Positions 45,789-54,120 of a stretch of DNA of 64,000 bases are shown here, piece by piece. The notes beneath the pieces are model-generated. The model saw only the letters and a program-made list of their open reading frames with translations, was not told the origin of the DNA and did not search any database. Position 1 is the stretch's first letter. Each line of letters begins with the position of its first letter. Both the position numbers and the translations under genes were made by a program. The DNA comes from Desulfobacca_B sp046538075 (GTDB taxonomy: Bacteria; Desulfobacterota; Desulfobaccia; Desulfobaccales; Desulfobaccaceae): assembly GCA_046538075.1 (NCBI GenBank), contig JBKHJN010000003.1:51695-115694 (forward strand), in the 5' to 3' direction.

Positions 45789-46127
45789 CTAAAAGAAATA
45801 GGTAATCCGCAAGACGCCGGACTGGTTTTTTTTCGCTCCAACTGCTTGGAACTGCTTTAGATTCTGGGTTCCCCACAACAATAACGAGTTCCCCACCCCC
45901 ATAAAGTGGCCCTCGTCGCGGGTCGGGGCCCGGCCATCCAGGCGAAAACGGATATCGGCAGCCTCCAGGCTTAGCAGTGCTCCCCGGGCCTCCAAATTTT
46001 CCGTAATATCCTCTGGTCTGATCTTTTCCGGGGTCAGGCTGACCGCTATCTCCGCTATGGTAAGATTTTCATACTCCTTTGGGACCCGGTCCAGGGTTTC
46101 TGGATGATTTTTGCTAAGCCAGACCAT
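45789..46127 (-). CDS. Phage head-module hypothetical protein
   Basis: 112 residues from ATG 46127 (MVWLSKNHPETLDRVPKEY) with AAGGAAGG upstream. Contains SLTPEKIRPEDITENLEARG, then SLEAADIRFRLDG and FMGVGNSLLLWG. Not assigned to a family; position between capsid and gp36-like genes suggests a minor head or spike protein. Confidence 0.55.
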   Translation of the reverse strand: MVWLSKNHPETLDRVPKEYENLTIAEIAVSLTPEKIRPEDITENLEARGALLSLEAADIRFRLDGRAPTRDEGHFMGVGNSLLLWGTQNLKQFQAVGAKKNQSGVLRITYFF

Positions 46128-46196
46128 ATGCCTTCCTTTGTCCAGGGGCATGATTATTCACGCCCCTGAGATCAGTTTTAAGTCTTCACCTACAGC

Positions 46197-47090
46197 CTAA
46201 TTGAGCCAATGGACCACCAGCAAGTCGGCCGAACTTCTCCAGATATTGCTTTTGCTGCCCCCGGCGGTGTTATCGCCCAGGATAAAATCAGCATGTAAAA
46301 TCTCCCGGGCCGCTGCCTCCAAAGAGGGCGGCACCACCAGCATATTGGGCATAATCCCCAGCGGCACGCCTTCGTCATTGGTAAACGCGGTCATCGCCGC
46401 CCGGGCCAGAGAATAATTGGTGGCATTCAAGGTCTCTTTGGAGGCATAGGCCAACTGCCACAGGCCATAGCCAAACGAGCCCCGGTAGTTGGCTCCATAC
46501 AGGTAACGTCCCGACAGAAAGACTTCCTGGTCTTCGGGCCGGTCCAAAGAGGTGAACTCCACCTCACTGCGCCTCTGGAAGATCAGTGGTTTGATCACTC
46601 GCGAGGTATCCAGCAGATACCAGGCGGTGCCGGTCCCGCCCCCAAAGTTGCTCTGGGTGCCGTCACCCACCGGGTGGTCCGTATCAAAGAAATTCTGACC
46701 GTCGTAACAGGCCGTGCCGAAGCCTTGCGGCAGCAGGCCGAAAACCTGTTGGTTGATATGATGGGCCGCCTGTTCCGCCAGGGCTTTCACCAGGTAGGTA
46801 AACATGCCCAGCTGATCATCGGCGATTTCGTTCTTGTGCAGGGTAATGCCATTGGCCCACTCCTGGTTGACCAGGGTATAACTGTAGGCCTTTAAATCCT
46901 GAATCCGTCGATTGCCCAGCCATTCGGTCATCATCGGCACTTCCCCCAGCCACTTATAATCATTCTGGCTGGTGGTCGACGGCACCACCATGGCTACCTT
47001 TTCATACAAGGCGGGGACCTGCTCCATGGTTTCATAAAACAAGGCCCGGGCGCTCCGATAAATATCGGCCAGATTTGCTAATCCACGCAT
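46197..47090 (-). CDS. Major capsid protein, Mu gpT family
   Basis: 297 residues with TMEQVPALYEKVAMVVPST and EWLGNRRIQDLKAYSYTLVN near the N-terminus, YLYGANYRGSFGYGLW and SLEAAAREIL later. These features match the Mu-like gpT capsid family (HK97-like fold). Length is typical. Precedes the gp36/37-like genes and follows the decoration gene. Confidence 0.85.
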   Translation of the reverse strand: MRGLANLADIYRSARALFYETMEQVPALYEKVAMVVPSTTSQNDYKWLGEVPMMTEWLGNRRIQDLKAYSYTLVNQEWANGITLHKNEIADDQLGMFTYLVKALAEQAAHHINQQVFGLLPQGFGTACYDGQNFFDTDHPVGDGTQSNFGGGTGTAWYLLDTSRVIKPLIFQRRSEVEFTSLDRPEDQEVFLSGRYLYGANYRGSFGYGLWQLAYASKETLNATNYSLARAAMTAFTNDEGVPLGIMPNMLVVPPSLEAAAREILHADFILGDNTAGGSKSNIWRSSADLLVVHWLN

Positions 47091-47104
47091 GCTTTGTTTC
47101 CCTC

Positions 47105-47515
47105 CTATCGCATGTCAATATCGACCAGGACACTGGTGGCCGATTTAAAGCCGGCGATTTTGCCGCAGGCAATATCATTGGTGGCCTGAGCCGCGGTCCC
47201 CACCGTCTGATCGTCCAGCACATAGACATCAGTACAAATTTTGCTGATCGTCATGGCTGAGGCTCCGAATTCAAAGACTCCCTTGCGCCACACCCGGACT
47301 GATTTAGCCCCATTGGCCCCGGCGCTGTTATCCACATATTCTGCTGCCACCCCCAGGAACTTATGGCTTGCCGTATCCGACGCCGGCACCGCATAGCCGG
47401 AAGTGTTGAGACAGACCAGGGAATTGGCATAAATAACAGTATTGCCGGCTACTTTATAGGGCAGTTCATCTCCGGCATACTTCTCCAATCGGCGATCCTC
47501 GGTTAATGCCGCCAT
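47105..47515 (-). CDS. Capsid decoration (cement)-like protein
   Basis: 136 residues of beta-rich sequence (LEKYAGDELPYKVAGNTVIY, KSATSVLVDID). Its place directly between the protease/scaffold and capsid genes and its size match decoration or cement proteins of Mu-like phages. Assignment by context and composition. Confidence 0.65.
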   Translation of the reverse strand: MAALTEDRRLEKYAGDELPYKVAGNTVIYANSLVCLNTSGYAVPASDTASHKFLGVAAEYVDNSAGANGAKSVRVWRKGVFEFGASAMTISKICTDVYVLDDQTVGTAAQATNDIACGKIAGFKSATSVLVDIDMR

Positions 47516-47517
47516 GT

Positions 47518-48654
47518 TTACTCCCTCCCTTCAGAATTATATTTTAGGTAAATTTCTTCACTTATCCCCATAAGCTGGTTGATCTCCAGCTGACTAGAGC
47601 TCAGAGTGGGCTTGGGTTTGCATTCCTCCTTCAACTCCAGCTTCTCTCCCACCGGGATGACCTTAGGAGCCTGGGCCAGAAAGACTTTAAACCCTTCCGG
47701 GTCCTGGCGGGCATATTCTATGGCCCATTCCCTCTGGGCCGGAGTCACCTTACCGGATTTCAGGGCCTGCTCCATCAAATCCTGGGAGGCGCGCTCCTCC
47801 TGAGCGGCCTGGAGCTTGGCCACCACTTTCTGGAGCGACTCCGCATGCGCTGACCCGCTTTTGAGGGCGGTAATGGTGCCCTGGATCTGGGACCGATGCG
47901 CATCATGGGGTAGACCCAGAGCGCTTAAAATCTCCTCCCGGCTCATCTGATCAGTGGCCCTGCTCCCCCCCGTGGTGTACAGCCTGAGCGGGTCATGGGG
48001 CTGCATCTCCGCTATCTGTTTTGTCATCCCCCTTTCATTCTCTTTAAAGACATCGGGGCTGTGACCGTGGATAGACCAGCTGCCCAGCGGTCCAAAGGTT
48101 AAGGCAGCATCCTGATCTTCCGACCCCTTTGTCTCTATACCCAAGGTTGCCGTTCGGCCTTGCGCCTCCTCAGCCTCCGCCTTGATTTCCGCTGATTCAT
48201 TGGCATCGGCGGCCGCCGCCAGTTTAGCCACCAAGGGCGGCAAGTGATTGATGGCCGGGGTATTGGTCAGTGCCACATGATGCAGGGCGATGGGCCGACG
48301 CGTCTCCGGATCAAGAGTCAATACCGGGGAAAAGTAGCGATACTCTCGATTATTCAAGTAGTCGCGCCCCTTTTCGGTCCACTCCACCCGCGCCCAGAGG
48401 CCGTCTTCCCGACTTTCCAGGCACTTGATCCATCCCGCCGCCGGGGCCTGGCCACCTTCCAAAGTTTGATGCTCATAGTCAACCACCATATCGAGGCCCC
48501 GCGCCGCGAATTGGCTAACGAGGTTGTCGATGGCCTCCTGGTCAACTTCAAACCCGGGGCGGCCGTCTCCCAGGCTGATCAGCCCCAGCGGCAATATCCG
48601 GATCCACTCAGGGATCCCGGAAGTTTCAATACTTAGTGCAATTTCCTTGTCCAT
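47518..48654 (-). CDS. Head maturation protease/scaffold, Mu gpI family
   Basis: 378 residues: N-terminal protease domain with IPEWIRILPLGL and MVVDYEHQTLEGGQAPAAGW (family catalytic-region context), HHVALTNTPAINHLPPL, then a charged helical C-terminal scaffold (QKVVAKLQAAQEERASQDL). Processes the scaffold during capsid assembly. Lies between portal and capsid genes as in Mu-like phages. Confidence 0.8.
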   Translation of the reverse strand: MDKEIALSIETSGIPEWIRILPLGLISLGDGRPGFEVDQEAIDNLVSQFAARGLDMVVDYEHQTLEGGQAPAAGWIKCLESREDGLWARVEWTEKGRDYLNNREYRYFSPVLTLDPETRRPIALHHVALTNTPAINHLPPLVAKLAAAADANESAEIKAEAEEAQGRTATLGIETKGSEDQDAALTFGPLGSWSIHGHSPDVFKENERGMTKQIAEMQPHDPLRLYTTGGSRATDQMSREEILSALGLPHDAHRSQIQGTITALKSGSAHAESLQKVVAKLQAAQEERASQDLMEQALKSGKVTPAQREWAIEYARQDPEGFKVFLAQAPKVIPVGEKLELKEECKPKPTLSSSQLEINQLMGISEEIYLKYNSEGRE

Positions 48655-48668
48655 TGCTCCCTCATTGT

Positions 48669-49934
48669 TCAGCTTTGGATTAATTTCTGCCCTGGTTCCG
48701 GCAAGGGTATTCCAAACCGCTCGGACACATGTTCCTGGGTCAGGGGGTAGCCAATCTTATCCAGATTGACAAATACTTCTGATAGAGTCTTCAGGTCCTC
48801 CTGTTCGTCGTATTTGAACCGGAACCAGGGCAGGGGCTTATCCCATCCGAAATTAAACCCTACCAGGGGGCGAATAAGCTGCGCCCGCAAAGTTCGACTC
48901 AAGGCCTCGGCATCCGCCCGCAGCAAATCCTGGCGCACTAAATTATGAGTCTTGGCGGCACTATAAGTCCCGGTGCTCCCCGCGGTATCAGTGGTCAGGG
49001 TCTGCCCTAGAATGGCCTTGGACATCTCCCGATTACAAAATTCGGCCATCACTAGATACGGAATATTATTCCCGGATTGCCGGGCCGTAATCTCCACAAA
49101 TTCGATCTCGGTGTTCTTACTGATCACTCCGGCGGCATCGGTCCCCAGGGCCCGAATTGCCGCTACCAGGGCATCACGATCCACCTGGCTGGCAGAGGGT
49201 TCATACTTCCCCAACCGCAAGGGCATGCCAAACACCTCATTGAAAGTCGCCCAATCTTTCAAGGCATAGTTCTTAAACAGATACATCCAGGCCACTACCC
49301 GCAGCATCCCGGCCCGGGTATCGTAGCCACTGTGGGCTTTGTAACGATGATAGATGATCTTCCATTCCGGCGGCTCAATCCCCCGCCAACGCTCCTGATC
49401 AGTAAGGATCCGGGGCGTTAAGCTCTCGGTAAAACAGAGTTTCTTTGGGTTTATCCAGCGCAATCTGCTGACTAACGCCCGATTATCCACCACTTCCCAG
49501 AAGATTTCGCTGACCGCGATGCCCTTGCCGATGGCATCGAGCAGGTCGAGCAGGGAGTCCTCGAAATCGTCCAATCCAAAGATAATATCCCCCACAAATT
49601 CGGCGATCTGTCGATCCTGAGACGTATCGCTATAAGGCAAGAGGTCATAATCCAGGCTCAACACTGCCAGTTTGCGGGTCTGCAGAATACCCCCCAAATG
49701 CGGGTCTTTTTCTTCCATCTCTTCAAAGAGTTCGACCTGGCGGTAAATATCCCCATAGTCCGCTTCCCGGAAAATGGCTACCAACCGCTCCGGCGTCAGA
49801 CCGGCACTGGGATAAGTACTCCAACGGTCCTGTAAATTGACCGCGGCGATTTCCCCGGTTACCGGTTTTGACTCTTTCTTCCCGAACCCTTGCCCGCGGT
49901 GGGCAACCCAACTAAAAAAATCCTTTAAGGCCAT
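48669..49934 (-). CDS. Portal protein, Mu gp29-like (DUF935)
   Basis: 421 residues from ATG 49934. FREADYGDIYRQVELFEEM, LDLLDAIGKGIAVSEIFWEV and VRQDLLRADAEALSRTLRAQ match the DUF935/Mu gp29 portal family. Forms the DNA channel at the capsid vertex. The next gene is the protease; the Mu gp30 (MuF-type) gene normally between them is missing. Confidence 0.85.
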   Translation of the reverse strand: MALKDFFSWVAHRGQGFGKKESKPVTGEIAAVNLQDRWSTYPSAGLTPERLVAIFREADYGDIYRQVELFEEMEEKDPHLGGILQTRKLAVLSLDYDLLPYSDTSQDRQIAEFVGDIIFGLDDFEDSLLDLLDAIGKGIAVSEIFWEVVDNRALVSRLRWINPKKLCFTESLTPRILTDQERWRGIEPPEWKIIYHRYKAHSGYDTRAGMLRVVAWMYLFKNYALKDWATFNEVFGMPLRLGKYEPSASQVDRDALVAAIRALGTDAAGVISKNTEIEFVEITARQSGNNIPYLVMAEFCNREMSKAILGQTLTTDTAGSTGTYSAAKTHNLVRQDLLRADAEALSRTLRAQLIRPLVGFNFGWDKPLPWFRFKYDEQEDLKTLSEVFVNLDKIGYPLTQEHVSERFGIPLPEPGQKLIQS

Positions 49935-49999
49935 AATCAAACCCTAGTCCCTGCGATCATTGGTTGACTTGTAAACTTACCGAACAGTTGCGCAGAAGC

Positions 50000-51568
50000 T
50001 CAGTATGCCCCTCTACTCCCAAAGGCCCGCTTCTGCAGCGCCGCGTAACGGGGCACCCCCACCGGCAATTTTTGGGCCAGCCGGATGGCTCCTTCCAGGG
50101 CGTCGGGGCCGTCGTCATGGATCGACGTCGACGGGAAGTAAAGCAATTGTTCGATCAACAATTCCTGATCCGAATGTCCCCGGATGAACCGGATCTTACC
50201 CCGCTCCAACAAAGGGGATAAACTGGCGATCCGGGTCTCTTTGGCCATGCGGTTGGTCACCCCTTTGATAGGCAAAATCTGCCTCCGCTCCTGGCCCAGG
50301 CGCTCAAACTCCTTGAGGAGCAACCGCTGGAAAAGGTTGTCTTCCACCCCCAACAGCTGATAATTAAGCTCTTGATTTCGATCAAAAATAATATTTAAGG
50401 TGTGGTCTAAGGTGGCCTTCTGAATAAAGGCGTCCAGGACATAAAAGACCATTTCCTTAGGGTCGAATCCTACTGTAACGCAGGCCTTGTAATCGGCACT
50501 GGCGCCGCTTTCGATAGAAGGATCAAAGAAGGCGGAAACGATTAAATCCCGATCTTTTAAACAATCCGGATGGTAATAATGGATCCACTGTTGTTGGAAC
50601 AGACCGGCTTCCTGGAACGGTTCGTTCATCTTTTCCCGATTAAAGGCTACCGTTCCCATCAATTGCTTCTGCAACAACAGCTTCTTCAGGGGATGCTTGG
50701 CCTCCCACAAAGAGGTGCCATCTTCCTGAATGGCCCGGTAAATTCGCCGCCTGAAATAGCAGTAGGGCTCCTCCTCACTGGTCAGCATGATGTGCAGCGC
50801 ACTGTGCCAGCGCAGTATGGTGCCGATAATCAGGAGGCTGCCGCCGGCATCCAGGGCCGGATAAACGGCTGACTTGACCCAATTCAGGATATGCTGGACA
50901 ATTTTGGGATTGCGGACATTAGTATCGTTTTCCAGATCATCCAGGATCACCAGATCAGGACGCCATTGCCGGTGCTTCAGGCCGCGCAGCCGCTGTCCCC
51001 GCCCTCGCGCCTTGACCCGAATATCAGTGGTGGTCACAAAATCATTGACCGGACGGTTGCCCTTGACCAGGTCTCCGAAATCACCTCTTATCCGGTCATT
51101 ATATAGTAATTCCAAGTATATATATCCAGTCAGGTCGCTGGCCAGGTCTTCGGTGTCGCTGCTGATAATGATAAAGTGACGTTTGCCAAAACAGATCTGG
51201 TGCAGCACATACCCGAAGGAACATAAAGTTGTCTTGGCAAATTCCCGCGGGGCCGCGACGACTACCGGGGTCACCGCCGTCTCCGGACCGCTGTGGTTTT
51301 CCGGCGCCGCTTCGGAATTATTTAAGTCTGTTTTTTGCTCCAGCAACTTCACCAGCTCATATTGAAAGGGCGCCGGCGCATAAGAAAAATAGTGCGGCAG
51401 ATAGGTCTTGCAAAAAAACAGCGGATCCTGGGCCGCCCGATGGAGGCGCTCCTCCCGTTGGGTCTCGGTCTCGGTAAGAAATGACGCCACCTCCAGATTC
51501 AGCCGCATCAGGATCTCATCAGCCCGCTGCCGAAACTCGGTCCGGGTCAACTTCTTTCTCAGGGTCAT
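50000..51568 (-). CDS. Terminase large subunit
   Basis: 522 residues from ATG 51568 (GGGAGAA upstream); a longer frame to 51688 is rejected. The ATPase motif VVAAPREFAKTTL replaces the classical GKT P-loop (the -AKTT ending is kept) with Walker B PDLVILDDLEN near 204-213. The nuclease region has acidic residues in AFFDPSI and HDDGPDALEGA. Motor and cutting activity for DNA packaging inferred from the family. Intact. Confidence 0.85.
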   Translation of the reverse strand: MTLRKKLTRTEFRQRADEILMRLNLEVASFLTETETQREERLHRAAQDPLFFCKTYLPHYFSYAPAPFQYELVKLLEQKTDLNNSEAAPENHSGPETAVTPVVVAAPREFAKTTLCSFGYVLHQICFGKRHFIIISSDTEDLASDLTGYIYLELLYNDRIRGDFGDLVKGNRPVNDFVTTTDIRVKARGRGQRLRGLKHRQWRPDLVILDDLENDTNVRNPKIVQHILNWVKSAVYPALDAGGSLLIIGTILRWHSALHIMLTSEEEPYCYFRRRIYRAIQEDGTSLWEAKHPLKKLLLQKQLMGTVAFNREKMNEPFQEAGLFQQQWIHYYHPDCLKDRDLIVSAFFDPSIESGASADYKACVTVGFDPKEMVFYVLDAFIQKATLDHTLNIIFDRNQELNYQLLGVEDNLFQRLLLKEFERLGQERRQILPIKGVTNRMAKETRIASLSPLLERGKIRFIRGHSDQELLIEQLLYFPSTSIHDDGPDALEGAIRLAQKLPVGVPRYAALQKRAFGSRGAY

Positions 51569-51633
51569 CGACTTCTCCCTTTGGGGAGGCCTGGCCTCTG
51601 ATCGCTCCAGATCGGTCTGTTTTTTAGCACCAA

Positions 51634-52104
51634 TTATTTTCTCTGTTCCAACTCTTGGAAAAACTCTTGAATCCGACGTGAGAAGCATCGCAACTCCCTT
51701 GGATCTCTAATCTGTTGGCGCAAAAATTCGACAAATTGACTCATTACTTCCAGGGCTGCGACTTTGAGATCCCAGGCCTGCTTCCCCAACCGGTCGATGA
51801 GAGTGATCAGTTTCGTCAATTCCTCTACTTCGGCGGCCCGTAGATCCCCTTTGGCTAATAGCCTTTCCGTTTTCTGGCGAAGCACCCCTTTTAACGCTTC
51901 TCCTAACAGCCGCGGAGAGCGGTGGGCGGCTTGCCGTTTTTCTTCCCAATGTCCCTGTTTTTGCCAACTCTTTAACGTTCTTTGGGCTACTGGCAAGATG
52001 GTCCCGATCTCTTCTACAGTCTTCCCGGCCAGATACAGAGATTGGGCTTCGGCACAGTAAAGCTCCCGTTTCCCTTCCCGCTTGGACTTCTTAACTGTCG
52101 CCAT
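51634..52104 (-). CDS. Terminase small subunit, Mu gp27-like (DUF1804)
   Basis: 156 residues. AEAQSLYLAGKTVEEIGTI forms an N-terminal HTH-like region, followed by LKSWQKQGHWEEKRQAAHR and a long helical part. It fits the DUF1804/gp27 small terminase of Mu-like phages and precedes the large subunit, as expected. It recognises the packaging start site or host-end DNA in the family. Confidence 0.75.
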   Translation of the reverse strand: MATVKKSKREGKRELYCAEAQSLYLAGKTVEEIGTILPVAQRTLKSWQKQGHWEEKRQAAHRSPRLLGEALKGVLRQKTERLLAKGDLRAAEVEELTKLITLIDRLGKQAWDLKVAALEVMSQFVEFLRQQIRDPRELRCFSRRIQEFFQELEQRK

Positions 52105-52222
52105 AGTGGCGATTTATATATATGAAATCATTAATTAATACCAGAACGGCTGGCGAACCTGGCACGATCATTTAACCTGGTCCACGGCATGACCTGCCCG
52201 GTTATCCCAAAGCTGGCCATCG

Positions 52223-52396
52223 TCACCAGATCACTTCTAGCATTAGTTGCACCGAGCTCTCCAAAATCCGCAGACTTCCCTCGCTTAACTTGGTGCCCCT
52301 TAGCTTGCCCTCCCAGAACCAGCGATAAACCGTGGAGCGCGATACCCCTAGCCGCTGAGCTACCTCCCGGGGCCGTAACAACCGGTCCTGATTCAT
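52223..52396 (-). CDS. Small excisionase/MerR-type HTH protein upstream of terminase genes
   Basis: A 57-residue gene. ATG at 52396 follows GGAGGT at good spacing. The product reads LLRPREVAQRLGVSRSTVYR then a wing (GKLRGTKLSEGSLRI), a classical winged-HTH of the excisionase/AlpA group, paralogous in layout to the plus-strand gene at 52882. It is the first gene of the phage block and may control it. The large frame covering it on the same strand is not coding. Confidence 0.75.
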   Translation of the reverse strand: MNQDRLLRPREVAQRLGVSRSTVYRWFWEGKLRGTKLSEGSLRILESSVQLMLEVIW

Positions 52397-52881
52397 TTTC
52401 TACCTCCCTGGTCACCCTTTGGTCATTCCTCTCTTTCAAGAATCATGTCGGCCCGAAGAAAGAAGTCCCCTTTTGTCACCAATCTCAGAAAATACTTTCC
52501 CTTAGGCTTAGATATCTGATGGATAACCCTATACTTGTGCCGGGCAGCAGACTTCTTGCTGCTTCCTCCGCCTGGCTTGCGGATCGTGATCTGGAAGATA
52601 GAAACCGGAGAGTAAATAAAATAATATGAAAAGACCTAGGGGTTTAACAAAAACCTCTAGAAATAAGGAAAGAGATTCTTTAAAAAATATAGGGGGATTC
52701 GTGGATTTATGCTTCTTAATTTTAAAATAATAATTATTCCAATTATTTATAAAATAACATCATCGGCCTCTATTTTGCTTAGATAATACCTAAAAAATAA
52801 TTCCTTCTGAATCAGGAATTGAGTCCAGCCTGCTATCTTGATCCTAAAGGAGTAGAAACTTACTTAATAAGGAGGACAATC
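52397..52881. other. AT-rich region between two divergent HTH genes
   Basis: 485 bases with no further gene. A hairpin is at 52636-52660 (own entry); 52690-52800 is strongly AT-rich (ATTTTAAAATAATAATTATT). The gap between the divergent HTH genes could hold operators or promoters; no palindromic repeat common to both was found. Confidence 0.5.
52636..52660 (-). terminator. Hairpin with minus-strand T-rich tail
   Basis: CTAGGGGTTT at 52636-52645 pairs with AAACCTCTAG at 52651-52660 (one G-T wobble), loop AACAA. On the minus strand it is followed by TCTTTTCATATTATTTT, so it is terminator-like and could insulate the phage block. Confidence 0.5.
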
Positions 52882-53082
52882 ATGGAATTCATCACCAGAA
52901 AGCGTTTATTCCGTCCGGATGAAGTCGCTCAACTGTTAGACCTTTCACGCCGGACCATCTATCGCATGATCCGTGATGGCCGCTTAACCGGGGTGCGCTT
53001 GGGGTCTCGTCCCTGGCGGGTCCCCCGAGAAGCTCTGGTAGCTCTATGTCCGGAAATTTTTAATCCTCCCTCCATAAATTGA
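52882..53082 (+). CDS. Excisionase-type winged-HTH protein
   Basis: 66 residues from ATG 52882, behind a perfect AAGGAGGACAATC. RLFRPDEVAQLLDLSRRTIYR and GRLTGVRLGSRPWRVPREAL form a winged HTH of the MerR/excisionase group. The open frame extends upstream to 52819 but has no ribosome site there. Divergent from the minus-strand HTH gene at 52223-52396; the pair could regulate the phage block. Confidence 0.8.
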   Translation: MEFITRKRLFRPDEVAQLLDLSRRTIYRMIRDGRLTGVRLGSRPWRVPREALVALCPEIFNPPSIN

Positions 53083-53317
53083 GGAATCCTTTCGGGGGCT
53101 CACTGCCAACGGGGCGGGTCTACCCGCCCTCACCCGGTTTTGACCCATCGTGTCGATTCCCCGGTTTAACTCTCCACCAATTGAGTCTGTCCATCGCACT
53201 ACTTGTTTTTTTATCGCGGCCACTGCATTTACTTTATTTTTTTCATCTTTATAGCCGATAAGACTGTTGGTTCTACATTAAATTTAACGCTTGATGATAG
53301 TTAAGCTTGAGAGCCTG

Positions 53318-53773
53318 ATGGCAGCCAATAATCAACTTCACCCTCCAAATCAAAATCAAAGAGGCCGCGCCGCGCTTCATGGGATGAATTTTCTGGTGGT
53401 CGATGATATGCCCGCCATCCGGGAAATGTTGCGCCATATGCTGGTCCAGCTGGGGGTGCAGGGGGTGATCGCAGAAGCCGGTGACGGCCTCGAGGCTATT
53501 GATAAATTAAAAGAAACTCACTTGGACTTTATTATTTGTGATATTAACATGCCGCGCCTGAATGGCATAGAACTCCACCAATGGGTCCGGAGTTCCAGAG
53601 AATTCCAAAATATCCCATTTTTAATGATTACCGGGGAAGTCTCCGAGGAGACCGTTGCCGCCGCAGTTAAAAGCGGATTGGATGGCTATCTGCTGAAACC
53701 ATTCCACCTGACCTCCCTAAAAAACCGGATACTAGAAATAATCCCAAAGAAACCAAATCATTCCTCCGGATAA
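53318..53773 (+). CDS. CheY-like single-domain response regulator
   Basis: A receiver domain with DD in VVDDMPAIREML, phosphoacceptor Asp in IICDINMPRLNG, Thr in MITGEVSEE and the conserved Lys in LLKPFHL. The start is uncertain: the frame opens at a TTG at 53291 with no ribosome site; ATG 53318 gives 151 residues with a short Asn/Gln-rich N-terminus and is preferred. No output domain, so it acts on another protein; the partner kinase is not here. Confidence 0.85.
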   Translation: MAANNQLHPPNQNQRGRAALHGMNFLVVDDMPAIREMLRHMLVQLGVQGVIAEAGDGLEAIDKLKETHLDFIICDINMPRLNGIELHQWVRSSREFQNIPFLMITGEVSEETVAAAVKSGLDGYLLKPFHLTSLKNRILEIIPKKPNHSSG

Positions 53774-54120
53774 AATTATCTTCCCAAAATGTCTAAAAAA
53801 AGAACATAAGCCGTTTGACCAGACTTCCAGTAATCACTCCCATAAAAATCATTAAAAGTCCAGAAGCAGATCGTATTACGGGGCTATCTTAAAAAGGCTA
53901 TCCGGGCATGGCCCAGGACTATCGCCCCCAAAGACTTGGAGGCCAGGTTCAGGCTATTGCTTCGCTAAGGAGGCGCAATTGCCCGATAATATTTTTGCCA
54001 CCCTTGCGGCCGTGGATTATAGTCTTATATTCTAACTGTGATTGATTATTGCAAGTTGACTGAGAATATGATAGATAATAATGCTAGCGTCGATTTAACC
54101 TTGTTTTTTAAGGATAATTA
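53774..54120. other. Intergenic region upstream of ftsH
   Basis: About 350 bases with no gene. It contains a probable ftsH promoter (54056-54084). Confidence 0.5.
54056..54084 (+). promoter_or_regulatory. Putative promoter of the ftsH operon
   Basis: TTGACT at 54056-54061, 17-base spacer, TAATGC at 54079-54084; the AT-rich GATAATAAT immediately before offers alternative -10s with shorter spacing. Confidence 0.45.

Larger units (their letters stand above)
31997..52396 (-). mobile_element. Phage structural block: Mu-like head, siphovirus-like tail (prophage remnant or GTA-like)
   Basis: Twenty-plus minus-strand genes in phage order: HTH regulator, small and large terminase, portal, protease/scaffold, decoration, capsid, gp36/gp37-like, tail tube, tail chaperones, short tape-measure-like, distal tail and fibre proteins, two small membrane proteins. 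No transposase, integrase, replication, MuF head protein, tail sheath or endolysin was recognised, and no att or terminal repeats were seen. Genes are tightly packed with overlaps. Ends are set by gene content only. Most genes are intact, which argues against simple decay. Confidence 0.8.

Noticed and set aside
45637..45876. 79-residue minus-strand frame overlapping the gp36-like and the 112-residue genes
   Set aside because: Overlaps two better-supported genes and has no ribosome site or features.
31997..52396. Complete Mu-like transposable prophage
   Set aside because: No transposase genes, Mu-type ends, sheath or MuF gene were seen; only the head module is Mu-like.
52131..52439. Open frame of 102 residues on the minus strand
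   Set aside because: It starts with TTG without a ribosome site, and another frame here encodes a clear wHTH with a strong ribosome site.
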